A stretch of 33,144 nucleotides of DNA from Anaerolineae bacterium (GTDB taxonomy: Bacteria > Chloroflexota > Anaerolineae > JAFGEY01), in contig JAFGIE010000029.1 in NCBI GenBank assembly GCA_016929775.1, forward strand, positions 1 to 33,144, read 5' to 3'. Shown piece by piece: positions 7,745 through 16,763 of this stretch (the first letter of the stretch is position 1; the number at the start of each line of letters is the position of its first letter). The notes below the pieces were generated by a model. It was not told the origin of the DNA. It ran no database searches and saw only the letters and a list, made by a program, of their open reading frames with translations. Made by a program: the position numbers and the translations under genes.

Positions 7745-9979
7745 GTGCGCGTCCGAAGGCATGTCTCACTCCCGGTCCGCATCGGGATCTTTGTCCTGCT
7801 GCTCGCGCTTCCTCTCCTGGTAGTGCGTGGCCTGCGCTACTACCCGGGATACGGCGAGGCGATCGAGGTGCCGTACCCCGATCCGGCGAACATCGCCCTG
7901 CCGGAACGTGCGGTGTCATCACTTGCCGCTGTCGAGTACGAACGGAGGACGGGCAAAGTGGTCGTCGATCGGGCACACGAGAACCTGGTGTCCGACACAG
8001 AGCTCAACCTGCTGCTCTCGTGGATCACCCGGCGCGGCATGGACACGGCGATGCTCGGGGAAGGCGACGACCTGTCGGATGCGCTGCGGGCTGCCGGGGG
8101 ATTCGTCGTGGTCGCGCCGCACCGCGCCTATACTCAAGACGAGATCGCCACGCTCGAGCGGTTCGTGCGCGAGGGTGGGCGCGTCCTGCTCGCCGCCGAC
8201 CCGAGCCGCTACCGATACCGGGTGCTCGAAGACGACGAATTCGGCGAGAGTTACGTGATCGAGTCGGACGTGCCGGCGATCAACAGCCTGGCGTCGGGGT
8301 TTGGCCTGGCGTTCGCCGACGATTATCTGTACAACGTCGCGGACAACGATGGCAACTACCAGTACGTCGTCGTGCGCAACTACCGCGCGCATCCGGTGAC
8401 CGCTGACCTGCAGGAGATCGTGTTGTATGCGGCACACTCGCTGATCGCCAGCGAGGAGGTGATCGCCCGCGCGGGACCGAAGACGCTCTCTTCGCTGAGC
8501 GGGTTGGGCGGCGGACTGGGCGTGATCGGCGTAGGCGGAGGCGGGAACGTCGTCGCAATCGGCGATTTCACGCTGATGACCGAGCCCTACAGCGGCGCAC
8601 GCCACAACAGCCGCCTGGTCGCCAACATCGCATCCTTTCTCACCGGGGCGGAGCGCACGTTTGGCCTGTCCGAGTTCCCGCTCTTCCTGGGCGAGGAGAT
8701 CGAACTGCTCTCGGTGGCAGCCCCGCCGGCGGATGGGGCGCTGCAGGGAGCGGCGATCCGCGAGGCGTCCCGCATCCAGGCAGCGGTGGAGGGGGCGGGC
8801 AAGACGCTGCACTGGCGCGAGGCGGCGGGCGCCGGGCACGACACCGTCTACCTGGGGTTGTACGAGGGACTTGCCCACTGGCCCGAGGTCGCCGAGATCC
8901 TGGCGCAGGATGGGATCACGTTCACGCTCGAGACCGCCGAGCGCGCGCGAGAGGCGCTCGCGTCGCCGACCAGGGAGGCAAGGGCCACGCCTGAGGCGAG
9001 CGAGACGCCGACGCCCGATCCGGACCCGCCGCGGGACTGGGTCCACGTGCCACGGTTCGGCGCCGTCGACGCCAAGCAGACGGTGCTCTATTACCTGGAC
9101 GAGCGAGAGGGGCGCCAGCTCCTGGTCGTGCTTGCCTTCGACGAGGGTGCCGTGCGCGCTGCTACGGATCGGTTGTTGGCGGGTGACCTGGCGGGCTGCC
9201 TGATCGAGCAGGACCGCGAGGGCGACCCAGAGGTCCCCAGCATCGCGCTCTGTCCGGTTGCGTACGAGCCGGTCGCGCCCCCACAGACGCCTACTACCCC
9301 CACGCCCGTCGCAGGTGACCAAGGCGGCGAACCTGGGCCGAGCACGGGGGTCAGCGTGTTGATCGTCGCCGACGACGATGGCGAAGGGACCTACGAGTGG
9401 TGGTCGAGCGCGTACCTGTTCTACGACATCGTGACCGCAGCGGGCTATGCGGCGAACGTGTGGTCGACGTCGTACGATGGGCCCTTGGACGCGGAGCAGT
9501 TGAGCCCGCACGGCGTCGTACTGTGGTGTGCGGGCGACTACCAGCAGGAGGGGGGCATCCCCTCCCCCGATGAGCGAGACATGCTGAGCGACTACCTCGA
9601 CGGCGGCGGCAGCTTGCTGCTGATCGGGGCGTTCCTGGGGGATCCGGAGGAGGCAGAGCGCGGGTTGGTGCTCGACGTCGAGATCGCGGCAGGGGACCAC
9701 CCGCTCGCAGCAGGCTTGGCGGAGGGGACCGTCGTCGTCCTGGAGCGGTTCTCGGCGGAAGAGGACTATGACGCCACGATCCTGTCCGACGCAGAGGGGG
9801 ACGTCGTGGTCTGGCGGCGAGGCCCTGCGAGCGAGCTCACGGGCGCGGCGGTGCTCTTGGCGACAGAGTGGGAAGGGACGCGCCTGGTGCAGATGGGGGT
9901 TCCGCTCTACCTGCTGTCCCACGACGACGGGACAGCGCTGGGCAGTGCGATCCTGTCATGGTTGGCGGGAGCGGAGTGA
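7745..9979 (+). CDS. Membrane-anchored protein with two DUF4350/ThuA-like regions
   Basis: The 744-residue product has one N-terminal membrane segment (about 13-27) and an extracytoplasmic bulk. Residues about 50-200 resemble DUF4350 (LLLSWITRRGMDTAML, then GFVVVAPHRAYTQDEIATLERFVREGG at its core, typical of a GATase-like fold). A second similar module lies at about 534-640, with VLIVADDD, HGVVLWCAGDY and DERDMLSDYLDGGGSLLLIGA. Two Pro/Thr-rich linkers (about 410-432 and 510-535) separate a central domain of unknown kind. No catalytic Cys nucleophile is obvious. GTG 7745 has AGGAGG 8 nt upstream, inside the end of the S49 gene; GTG 7739 is too close to it. Function unknown; pairing with a membrane protease suggests an envelope role. 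Confidence 0.7.
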   Translation: MRVRRHVSLPVRIGIFVLLLALPLLVVRGLRYYPGYGEAIEVPYPDPANIALPERAVSSLAAVEYERRTGKVVVDRAHENLVSDTELNLLLSWITRRGMDTAMLGEGDDLSDALRAAGGFVVVAPHRAYTQDEIATLERFVREGGRVLLAADPSRYRYRVLEDDEFGESYVIESDVPAINSLASGFGLAFADDYLYNVADNDGNYQYVVVRNYRAHPVTADLQEIVLYAAHSLIASEEVIARAGPKTLSSLSGLGGGLGVIGVGGGGNVVAIGDFTLMTEPYSGARHNSRLVANIASFLTGAERTFGLSEFPLFLGEEIELLSVAAPPADGALQGAAIREASRIQAAVEGAGKTLHWREAAGAGHDTVYLGLYEGLAHWPEVAEILAQDGITFTLETAERAREALASPTREARATPEASETPTPDPDPPRDWVHVPRFGAVDAKQTVLYYLDEREGRQLLVVLAFDEGAVRAATDRLLAGDLAGCLIEQDREGDPEVPSIALCPVAYEPVAPPQTPTTPTPVAGDQGGEPGPSTGVSVLIVADDDGEGTYEWWSSAYLFYDIVTAAGYAANVWSTSYDGPLDAEQLSPHGVVLWCAGDYQQEGGIPSPDERDMLSDYLDGGGSLLLIGAFLGDPEEAERGLVLDVEIAAGDHPLAAGLAEGTVVVLERFSAEEDYDATILSDAEGDVVVWRRGPASELTGAAVLLATEWEGTRLVQMGVPLYLLSHDDGTALGSAILSWLAGAE

Positions 9980-9982
9980 GCG

Positions 9983-10318
9983 ATGGTCGACGCAGCCGGA
10001 GGGGCCAACCGGGCGAACGATGGGGCGTTCAGCGCGCGACGGATCGTCGACCTGTTGGCGGGCGTGGCGCGAGGAGATGAGCCTACCGGCGACGCGGACG
10101 CGCTGGTGCTCGCACAGGAGGTGCAGGCGGCGCTGATGGCAGCGCTGGAGGGCAACCTGGGGCACGTGGTGTTGTGGGAGCAGTTCCTGCGCACCCCGGA
10201 TGAGGTAGCCGATGCGCTGGTGGGTGTCGTGGAGGCAGTGATGCGCCGGGACGCGGCGCTCGCGGAGTGGCTGCGTGAGGCCTGGGCGCGATGGCGTCAG
10301 GCCCAGGCAGGTGGTTAG
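9983..10318 (+). CDS. Small hypothetical protein
   Basis: This 111-residue, Ala-rich, probably all-helical soluble protein begins 3 nt after the stop of the large DUF4350-like gene and is almost certainly co-transcribed. GGAG lies upstream within the preceding stop region. No Cys, signal peptide or membrane segment is visible. I recognise no family. A repeated LAGVARG / LVGVVEAV pattern suggests two helical hairpins. The position implies a role with the S49/DUF4350-like pair. Confidence 0.55.
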   Translation: MVDAAGGANRANDGAFSARRIVDLLAGVARGDEPTGDADALVLAQEVQAALMAALEGNLGHVVLWEQFLRTPDEVADALVGVVEAVMRRDAALAEWLREAWARWRQAQAGG

Positions 10319-10321
10319 CGC

Positions 10322-10453
10322 GTGCAAGAAAGGCGAGACGATGGGGGCCATACGGTGGAGCTGTTCGCCCTGCGCGACGCCAACGAGGCGCTGCTCTCAT
10401 TGAAGCGGAGCGAGGTCAACGGCACCGCGGTGCTGATGGTCGGCGATAGCTAG
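10322..10453 (+). pseudogene. C-terminal remnant of a zinc-type alcohol dehydrogenase
   Basis: A 43-codon frame (GTG 10322 to TAG 10451) translates to LRDANEALLSLKRSEVNGTAVLMV near its end. This is the usual C-terminal tail of medium-chain (zinc) alcohol dehydrogenases, which read as ANEAL...LKxGxxNGxAVL. No catalytic or cofactor domain lies upstream; that space holds the preceding small gene. I read it as a truncated relic. There is no good SD, so it is unlikely to be translated on its own. The rest of the 10319-10547 gap shows no gene. Confidence 0.5.
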
Positions 10454-10547
10454 GCGCACATTGTCGGTCCGGCGAGGGACGGGGCGATCGCCGATTGGGA
10501 CGACTGCGCCGTGTTGCGCGGGCTGAGACTGCCGAGTGAGGGTTGGT

Positions 10548-12089
10548 ATGCCAGAGACGATCTCGATCATCGGCGCGGGCATTGCGGGCCTGTCTGCGGG
10601 CTGCTATGCACAGATGAACGGCTACCAGTCGCAGATCTACGAGCTGCACTCGATCCCGGGGGGGCTGTGCACCTCGTGGCGCAGGCAAGACTATGTCTTT
10701 GACGGCTCGATCCGCTACCTGAGCGGCACGCACCCGCAGTCCAAGGTGCACCGGCTGTGGGAAGAGCTGGGCCTGCTCGAGGGGCGCGAGATCCACTACT
10801 ATGACGAGTTCACGCGCTACGAGGGCAGGGATGGGCGGGTGCTGGTCCTGTACACGGACATCGACCGCCTGGAGCAGCACCTGCTCGACCTGGCGCCGCG
10901 AGATGCCCCGCTGATCGGCGAGCTTGCTGAGGCGCTGCGGCAGTTCACGCAGATGGAGCTGCCGGTGGACCTCACGCCGTCTGACCTGGACGAGATGCGG
11001 GACATGGGGCAGGACATGCTGCCCGTGCTGTGGCCCGTGCTGCGCTGGCGCAACGTCACGATCGCGTCGTTCGCCGCGCGCTGTAGGGACCCGCTGCTTC
11101 GCGAGGCGCTGCCGCAGTTCTTCCAGTTCTCTCGGCCCGACTTTCCGATGATGCTCATGCTCACGACGCTGGCAAACATGAATGACCACGAGGCGGGCTA
11201 CCCGATCGGTGGGTCGCTCTCTTTTTCGCGCGACCTCGCGCGCCGGTACGAGGCGCTGGGCGGGCAGATCCACTGCCGGTCGCGGGTGGAGGCGATCCTG
11301 ACCGAGGAGGGTGCGGGCTTGGTGGGCGGCGGCGATCGCGCTGTGGGCGTGCGCCTGGTGGATGGGAGCGAGCATCGCAGCGACATCGTGATCTCGGCGG
11401 CGGATGGGCACGAGACGCTGTTCGACCTCCTCGGCGGGCGTTATCTCACGCGCGGGCAGCGCGCCCACTACCGCGAGCTGCCCCTCGCCCGATCGATCCT
11501 CCAGATCTCGCTGGGCGTGGACGCCGATTTTTCGCACGAGCCTCCCTCGACCAGTTTCCCGTTGCATGAACCGCTGGTCCTGGGCGGCGTGGCGCACGAC
11601 CGGCTGGTGCTCAAGCACTACTGCTTCGATCCAACCATGGCGCCCCCGCTCAAGTCGGCGCTGAGCATCTGGTGTGAGGCGGACTATGACCACTGGGCAC
11701 GCCTGCGCCAGGACCGCTCGGCGTACCGGGCTGCCAAGGACGAGGTCGCGCGCCAGGTGATCGCCTGCCTGGAACGGCGTTTCCCAGGCATTGCGAAGCA
11801 GATCGATGTGGTTGACGTGGCGACGCCCGTGACGTACGAACGGTACACGGCGAACTGGCGCGGGGCGTTCGCGGGCTGGGCGCTGACGACGCGCAAGATG
11901 CGCATGATGGTTACCGGCGGGATGCGCAAGACCGTCCCGGGGCTGGACGGGTTCCGCATGATCGGGCAGTGGGTCGAACCGGGGGGCAACGTCGAGCTCG
12001 CCGCCGCTTCGGGCAGGGACGTGATCAAAGACCTGTGCCGGCAAGATGGGCGAGCGTTTGTCCCGGAGGAGGAAGGCGCGCACGGCTAG
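10548..12089 (+). CDS. CrtI/phytoene-desaturase-like FAD-dependent oxidoreductase
   Basis: This 513-residue flavoprotein has an N-terminal dinucleotide-binding motif, GAGIAGLSAG (residues 9-18), followed by the FAD ribose-binding acidic residue and GGLCTSW. The C-terminal PGLDGFRMIGQWVEPGGNVELAAASGRDV motif matches carotenoid desaturase/retinol saturase-like proteins. Such enzymes oxidise or isomerise polyenes, but no crtB, crtE or other carotenoid gene is nearby, so the substrate is open. No membrane segment is obvious. ATG 10548 has GAGGG 5 nt upstream; GTG 10536 overlaps this SD. It is a single gene after an ADH relic and before a convergent hairpin. Confidence 0.8.
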   Translation: MPETISIIGAGIAGLSAGCYAQMNGYQSQIYELHSIPGGLCTSWRRQDYVFDGSIRYLSGTHPQSKVHRLWEELGLLEGREIHYYDEFTRYEGRDGRVLVLYTDIDRLEQHLLDLAPRDAPLIGELAEALRQFTQMELPVDLTPSDLDEMRDMGQDMLPVLWPVLRWRNVTIASFAARCRDPLLREALPQFFQFSRPDFPMMLMLTTLANMNDHEAGYPIGGSLSFSRDLARRYEALGGQIHCRSRVEAILTEEGAGLVGGGDRAVGVRLVDGSEHRSDIVISAADGHETLFDLLGGRYLTRGQRAHYRELPLARSILQISLGVDADFSHEPPSTSFPLHEPLVLGGVAHDRLVLKHYCFDPTMAPPLKSALSIWCEADYDHWARLRQDRSAYRAAKDEVARQVIACLERRFPGIAKQIDVVDVATPVTYERYTANWRGAFAGWALTTRKMRMMVTGGMRKTVPGLDGFRMIGQWVEPGGNVELAAASGRDVIKDLCRQDGRAFVPEEEGAHG

Positions 12090-12127
12090 GGCATGCCGCC
12101 GGACGCGACCCACAACCAGCGCCGCAG

Positions 12128-12166
12128 CACAGAGCCCCGAGATCGCCGAGACCTCGGGGCTCTGTG
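12128..12166. terminator. Perfect 14-bp hairpin between convergent genes
   Basis: Bases 12128-12141 and 12153-12166 are perfectly complementary with an 11-nt loop. They lie between the stop of the FAD oxidoreductase (12089) and the stop of the minus-strand isomerase (12190). Neither side has a T-tract. It is probably a bidirectional, T-less terminator or a 3'-end stabiliser. Confidence 0.6.
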
Positions 12167-12189
12167 GTGCATGGGCGGCTCCGTGGCGC

Positions 12190-12969
<780 letters not shown>

Positions 12970-12986
12970 AGGGACCCTCCTCTTGA

Positions 12987-13781
12987 TCACTCGGACTCAT
13001 AGCCCCGCATGGTACGTAGCTCGCGAGGCAGGTGGACGTCATAGGGTTCCCAGTTGATCCACTCGCCCGACAGGAACCCGTCGTACGCGATGGACTGCAG
13101 CAGGCCTATGGCACGCCGCGTGTCGATGTCGCCCTCGCCCATGGGGCGGAGCTCGGATCGGCCCTCGACCTGCACGCCGTCGTGGACGTGTGCGTGGCGG
13201 ATCCAGGGCTGTAGGGCCTCGAAGGCAGCGTCGATCGTCCAGCCTGCCACGCGCACAGGATGCATCATGTCCCAGTTGACGGCAACTACGGGCGAACCGA
13301 CCTGGCGGATGACCGCAGCGACGTGCGATGGATCGGTCCAGTCGTCGTGCGTCTCGATGCACACGGCGACCCCGCGCGCCTCGGCATGGGCGGACACCGC
13401 ACGGAGCGCACCGGCGACGATGTCGATCGCCTGCGCGCGCGTCACGCCATCGCCGAGGCGCCCACCAAAGACGCGGATCAGCGGCGCCCCAACGTCGGCG
13501 GCGAGGTCGATGGCGCGCAGTGTGACCTCGACGTTGTGGTCCGTCGTAGTGGGGTCGGCATAGCGGCAGGATGTGGCAACGCAGCACAGGTCGATGCCGC
13601 TGTCGCGCGCCTGCGCGGCGAGCGCCCGGCGTTGCGCCGGCGGGGTGTCGAGCTCGATGCCGTGGGCGTGACCGGCGTCGATCCGCGGCTCCAGCCCCTG
13701 ATAGCCGTAGCGCTGGGCGACGTCAAGCATCTCGCCCAAGCTCAGCGTGGGACAGGAGAAGCTCATAAACGCGTACTTCAT
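12987..13781 (-). CDS. Sugar phosphate isomerase/epimerase family protein
   Basis: The 264-residue product is another xylose-isomerase-like TIM barrel. Motifs are YGYQGLEPRIDAGHAHGIE near the N-terminus, CIETHDDWTDPSHVA (metal-ligand Glu), VAVNWDMMHPVRV (Asp) and HAHVHDGVQ (His). It resembles IolE/epimerase-type proteins, but no inositol or ulose pathway partner confirms a substrate. ATG 13781 has GAGGAGGGAG close upstream. It lies between the lactonase and Hyi-like genes on the same strand, with an 81-bp gap upstream that holds nothing recognisable. Confidence 0.8.
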   Translation of the reverse strand: MKYAFMSFSCPTLSLGEMLDVAQRYGYQGLEPRIDAGHAHGIELDTPPAQRRALAAQARDSGIDLCCVATSCRYADPTTTDHNVEVTLRAIDLAADVGAPLIRVFGGRLGDGVTRAQAIDIVAGALRAVSAHAEARGVAVCIETHDDWTDPSHVAAVIRQVGSPVVAVNWDMMHPVRVAGWTIDAAFEALQPWIRHAHVHDGVQVEGRSELRPMGEGDIDTRRAIGLLQSIAYDGFLSGEWINWEPYDVHLPRELRTMRGYESE

Positions 13782-13862
13782 TGCTCCCTCCTCGTGCCTC
13801 TCGGCGCTGCGCGCCGGATGTGCTGTGGCGCGCTCTGTGTGTCCGCGCGGTGCCGCGGCGGC

Positions 13863-14720
13863 TCAGAGGGCAATCCGTGAGCGGAACTCGGGAACGCCCC
13901 GGATGCCCAAGTTCAGGCGAAAGAGCGCGCCGGCGCCCTCTCCCTCCGTCTCCTTGTCCTGCCCGCCTGCGGTGGTGACATAGATGTCGGTGTAGTCGGG
14001 CCCGCCAAAGGTGACGCTGGAGACCTTGAGCGCCGGGAAGGCGATCCGGCGCTCTTCGACGCCACCGGGCGTATAGCGCACGATGCAGCCGCCGCCCCAG
14101 CGCGCGGACCAGACATAGCCAGCAGCATCCACCGTCATCCCATCGGGCCCCCCTTGCCCCTCGGGTACACGGACAAAGACCCTGCGATTCGCGATCTCGC
14201 CGCTCCCTCGATCATAGTCATACAGGTAGATCTCGCGCCTGCGCGTATCGGTGTAGTATAGCCCCCGGCGATCGGGCGTGAATCCCATGCCGTTGGACGT
14301 GCCGACCCGATCGACGACCTGAGTGAGCGTCCCGTCGGGATCGAGGCGGTAGAGGCGCCCTGGGCGGTCTGGGGTGGACATCGTGCCGCAAAAGACGCGC
14401 CCCTCTGGGTCGGCGATGACGTCGTTGAAGCGTGTCTCCCGCTCTTCGGGGATCTCGTCGCGCACGGTCGTGAGGGTGCCTTCGCGCCAGACCACGATCG
14501 CGCCGCGCGCCCCAAAGAGCAGCAGGGCGCCGTCAGCCTGGATCGTGAACCCGCCGACGATGTCGCCCTCGTAGCATAGCTCGTGCAAGCCGGTCGCAGG
14601 GGTGAACCGAAAGATGCGTCCCGCGGGGATGTCACACCAGTAGAGGCGTTGCTCATCTGCGTGCCAGAGCGGGCCTTCGCCCGTGCGGCACCGATAGTCC
14701 GCGATCAATTCCGGGATCAC
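13863..14720 (-). CDS. SMP-30/gluconolactonase-like hydrolase
   Basis: This 285-residue six-bladed beta-propeller hydrolyses sugar lactones in characterised relatives. Expected metal ligands appear as Glu in TGEGPLW near the N-terminus, Asn in FNDVIADPEGRVFCGT, Asn in SNGMGFTPD and Asp in GPDGMTVDAAG. The start is GTG 14720, with AGGAGG 6 nt upstream. It is the first gene of the lactonase-isomerase-isomerase operon, just downstream of a promoter. This gene content suggests catabolism of a sugar via lactone and ketose steps, but the first oxidising enzyme is not here. Confidence 0.85.
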   Translation of the reverse strand: MIPELIADYRCRTGEGPLWHADEQRLYWCDIPAGRIFRFTPATGLHELCYEGDIVGGFTIQADGALLLFGARGAIVVWREGTLTTVRDEIPEERETRFNDVIADPEGRVFCGTMSTPDRPGRLYRLDPDGTLTQVVDRVGTSNGMGFTPDRRGLYYTDTRRREIYLYDYDRGSGEIANRRVFVRVPEGQGGPDGMTVDAAGYVWSARWGGGCIVRYTPGGVEERRIAFPALKVSSVTFGGPDYTDIYVTTAGGQDKETEGEGAGALFRLNLGIRGVPEFRSRIAL

Positions 14721-14788
14721 TGGTCTCCTCCTGATCGGGTTGGAAAGGCGTGTCGGGCGATCTAGTACGGCGCGAGCCAGCGTGGGCT

Positions 14789-14817
14789 AGTATAGCACGC
14801 TTTGGAGAGAGGGTCAA
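14789..14817 (-). promoter_or_regulatory. Promoter of lactonase-isomerase operon
   Basis: On the minus strand TTGACC (14812-14817) and TATACT (14789-14794) are separated by 17 bp. RNA would start near 14782, about 60 nt before the lactonase start. Confidence 0.8.
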
Positions 14818-14838
14818 CGCATCTTGGGGGCGCACATG

Positions 14839-14847
14839 TGCTATAAT
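14839..14847 (+). promoter_or_regulatory. Extended -10 promoter of TPR/zinc-ribbon gene
   Basis: TG at 14839-14840, one base, then a perfect TATAAT (14842-14847) forms an extended -10 element; no good -35 box lies at the right distance. It is divergent from the lactonase promoter, whose -35 is 25 bp away. RNA would start near 14854, which rules out in-frame starts at 14824 and 14836 for the next gene. Confidence 0.65.
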
Positions 14848-14898
14848 GAACGTGTAAGCCTACGCCGTCTGCGTGGGCACGAGCACAGGAGCGAAGGG

Positions 14899-16083
14899 TT
14901 GGACGCGGGATCCCGCCCATCCGGGCGAACCGAGGTGGACGATCTCTTGCGCGCAGGAATTCGGCACGCCAAGACAGGCGCGCACGCGCGTGCGCGCGCG
15001 CTGTTGGAGCGTGCGCTCGACCTGGACGAGGGGCGGGTCGAGGGCTGGCTGTGGTTGAGCGCCGTGGTCGAGGGGGCGGAAGAGAAGGCGATCTGTCTCG
15101 AGAACGTTCTTGCGCTGGATCCGGGACACGCGGCGGCGCAGCGAGGGCTCGCCAAGCTGCACGCGCAAGCGTGGCCCACGCCGACGGCGACGCCGCCCGT
15201 CGTGGTCCCAAGTGCTGCGCCGCCGCCCCTCTGGCCTGAGCCGCCCGATCCGCTCCTGTGTCCATACTGCGCGTCGATGACGCGTGACAGAGACCGACGC
15301 TGTCCTGCCTGCGGGCGGGATCTGTGGATCCGCATGCGGCGCCGGGACAGTCACTCGGCGTGGCTGTGGAACTTGATCGGCGCGCGTTTCTCGATCGGTC
15401 TGCTGAGCGCCCTCGCGCCGGTCGTGATCCTGGCGTTCCTTGCCCAACGACTGGTCGGCGCGCTTGACCCCTTTGTCCTCCTGCCGGCGTACGTTGGGCT
15501 CCCGAGCCGGGCGGCGCCTGGCGTCGTGCGCGCGGCGCTGGGCATGGTGCCGCCGCTGTACCTCCTGCCGTTCGTCGTCCTCTCGGTCTACTCTTTTGCG
15601 TTGGCGGTGGGCATGTACGTGCGCTGGTCGCCCGTGTACTGGCTGCTGATCGCAGGCGCAGCGGTGCGCTTTGGGCTGTCCATCTCGGGGGTGGTCATCG
15701 GCGGGTACTATGGGCTCTTGTGTGGGGGAGCGGGAGTGCTGGCGTCGATCGGGGGGTTCCTGATCCTGCTCGCTGTGGAAGACGACTTTCGCTGGGACCG
15801 CCAACGCGTGTATCTCAGGCTGGATCGCAGATCTCGGAAAGGCACAGCGTGGCTGGAGCGCGCCGCGCTCTTTGCCGACCTGGGCATGTGGGCGTTGGCT
15901 GTCCTGCACCTGCGTGCCGCGGCAGCCAAGATGCCGACGCGCACGCCGGTCTATGTCCGTCTGGCGCGTGCCTATCTGGAGATGGAGCGCCCCGACCTGG
16001 CGCGGGCTACCCTACGGGACGCGGCGCGGATCGACGCACACGACCCGATCGTGGGGGAACTGCTCGCCGAGCTGGAGGCCTAG
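14899..16083 (+). CDS. Membrane protein with TPR-like ends and a central zinc ribbon
   Basis: The 394-residue product has a TPR-like N-terminal region (about 18-90, with ARALLERALDLDEGRVEGWLWLS and LENVLALDPGHAAAQRGLAK). After a Pro-rich linker comes a zinc ribbon (CPYC...CPAC, about 125-145) and then about four membrane segments (about 163-300). A cytoplasmic C-terminal TPR-like region follows (PVYVRLARAYLEMERPDLARATLRDAARID). TTG 14899 is chosen because AGGAG lies 7 nt upstream and earlier starts fall at or before the promoter. I know no specific function; such architectures often scaffold protein complexes at the membrane. Confidence 0.65.
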   Translation: MDAGSRPSGRTEVDDLLRAGIRHAKTGAHARARALLERALDLDEGRVEGWLWLSAVVEGAEEKAICLENVLALDPGHAAAQRGLAKLHAQAWPTPTATPPVVVPSAAPPPLWPEPPDPLLCPYCASMTRDRDRRCPACGRDLWIRMRRRDSHSAWLWNLIGARFSIGLLSALAPVVILAFLAQRLVGALDPFVLLPAYVGLPSRAAPGVVRAALGMVPPLYLLPFVVLSVYSFALAVGMYVRWSPVYWLLIAGAAVRFGLSISGVVIGGYYGLLCGGAGVLASIGGFLILLAVEDDFRWDRQRVYLRLDRRSRKGTAWLERAALFADLGMWALAVLHLRAAAAKMPTRTPVYVRLARAYLEMERPDLARATLRDAARIDAHDPIVGELLAELEA

Positions 16084-16092
16084 GGCAAGCGG

Positions 16093-16680
16093 TTACTCGG
16101 CTCGGGGCGCACCGATCGCACGGTCGAACGTCCACTTGTAGCGGGTCGCACCCCACTGCCTGCGGAGCAAGCCGACCTGCCCAGAGTGGTAGGTCCAGTG
16201 CCAGACCAGGTGCATGAGGACGCCGCGGACGGTCATCGGTCGCTGGGCGCCGCCTACCTGCACGTCGACGTCTGCGATGCCTGCCAGCGCGGGCATAGTG
16301 ACCTGGGCGCGGACGTCGCGACAGAGCGCGATCAATTCGCCGGCGCTCGCCGTAGAAGGGGGCAGTTCGCCGCTGGCATCCTGTCCGCCGGGCGCCAGGC
16401 GCGCCGCGAGCGCGTCCGGGATCGCGCAGCCCGTGATCCGTGCGACCCACCCCGCCTCGGCCCACGCCATGTGGGTGACCAGCATGGCGATCGAGTTGCT
16501 CGCGCCCTGTGGCACATCGTCGAGCCCCTCCTGCGGGAGGTCGGTGATCAGGTCGTACAGCCGCTCGCGCAGCTCGTCGAGCATGGCGGCGACGTAGGCG
16601 ACCACCTGGTTGGCGCATCCCGCGACAGGGCGCAGATCGTACCTGCGCGGACGTCCAGATCGCTGTTCTGCTGTGGCCAT
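16093..16680 (-). CDS. DinB-like (YfiT/DinB superfamily) protein
   Basis: The 195-residue product is a four-helix bundle of the DinB/YfiT type. Candidate metal-binding histidines are in THMAWAEAGWVARI near residue 70 and in HLVWHWTYHSGQVGLLRRQWG near the C-terminus, the usual HxxxH-like layout. Relatives are metal-dependent thiol transferases or unknown stress proteins. ATG 16680 has a weak CGGAG 8 nt upstream. It converges with the membrane-protein gene, 9 bp apart, and follows the GTPase gene by 83 bp on the same strand. Confidence 0.78.
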   Translation of the reverse strand: MATAEQRSGRPRRYDLRPVAGCANQVVAYVAAMLDELRERLYDLITDLPQEGLDDVPQGASNSIAMLVTHMAWAEAGWVARITGCAIPDALAARLAPGGQDASGELPPSTASAGELIALCRDVRAQVTMPALAGIADVDVQVGGAQRPMTVRGVLMHLVWHWTYHSGQVGLLRRQWGATRYKWTFDRAIGAPRAE

Positions 16681-16763
16681 GGTATGCGCTCCGTGTGGGA
16701 TGGCGCCGGTGCGTTGGCTCCCCGCGCTGCTCGGTCGCGGTCCGGCAGGCCCCGGACCCACGC

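Noticed and set aside
7919..9922. 667-codon minus-strand open frame opposite the DUF4350-like gene
   Set aside because: Antisense to a well-supported gene with SD and membrane anchor; Arg/His-rich shadow composition and no domain signal.
14824..14898. Upstream start (ATG 14824 or 14836) for the TPR/zinc-ribbon gene
   Set aside because: Both lie at or before the TATAAT (14842-14847), while TTG 14899 has AGGAG at proper spacing.
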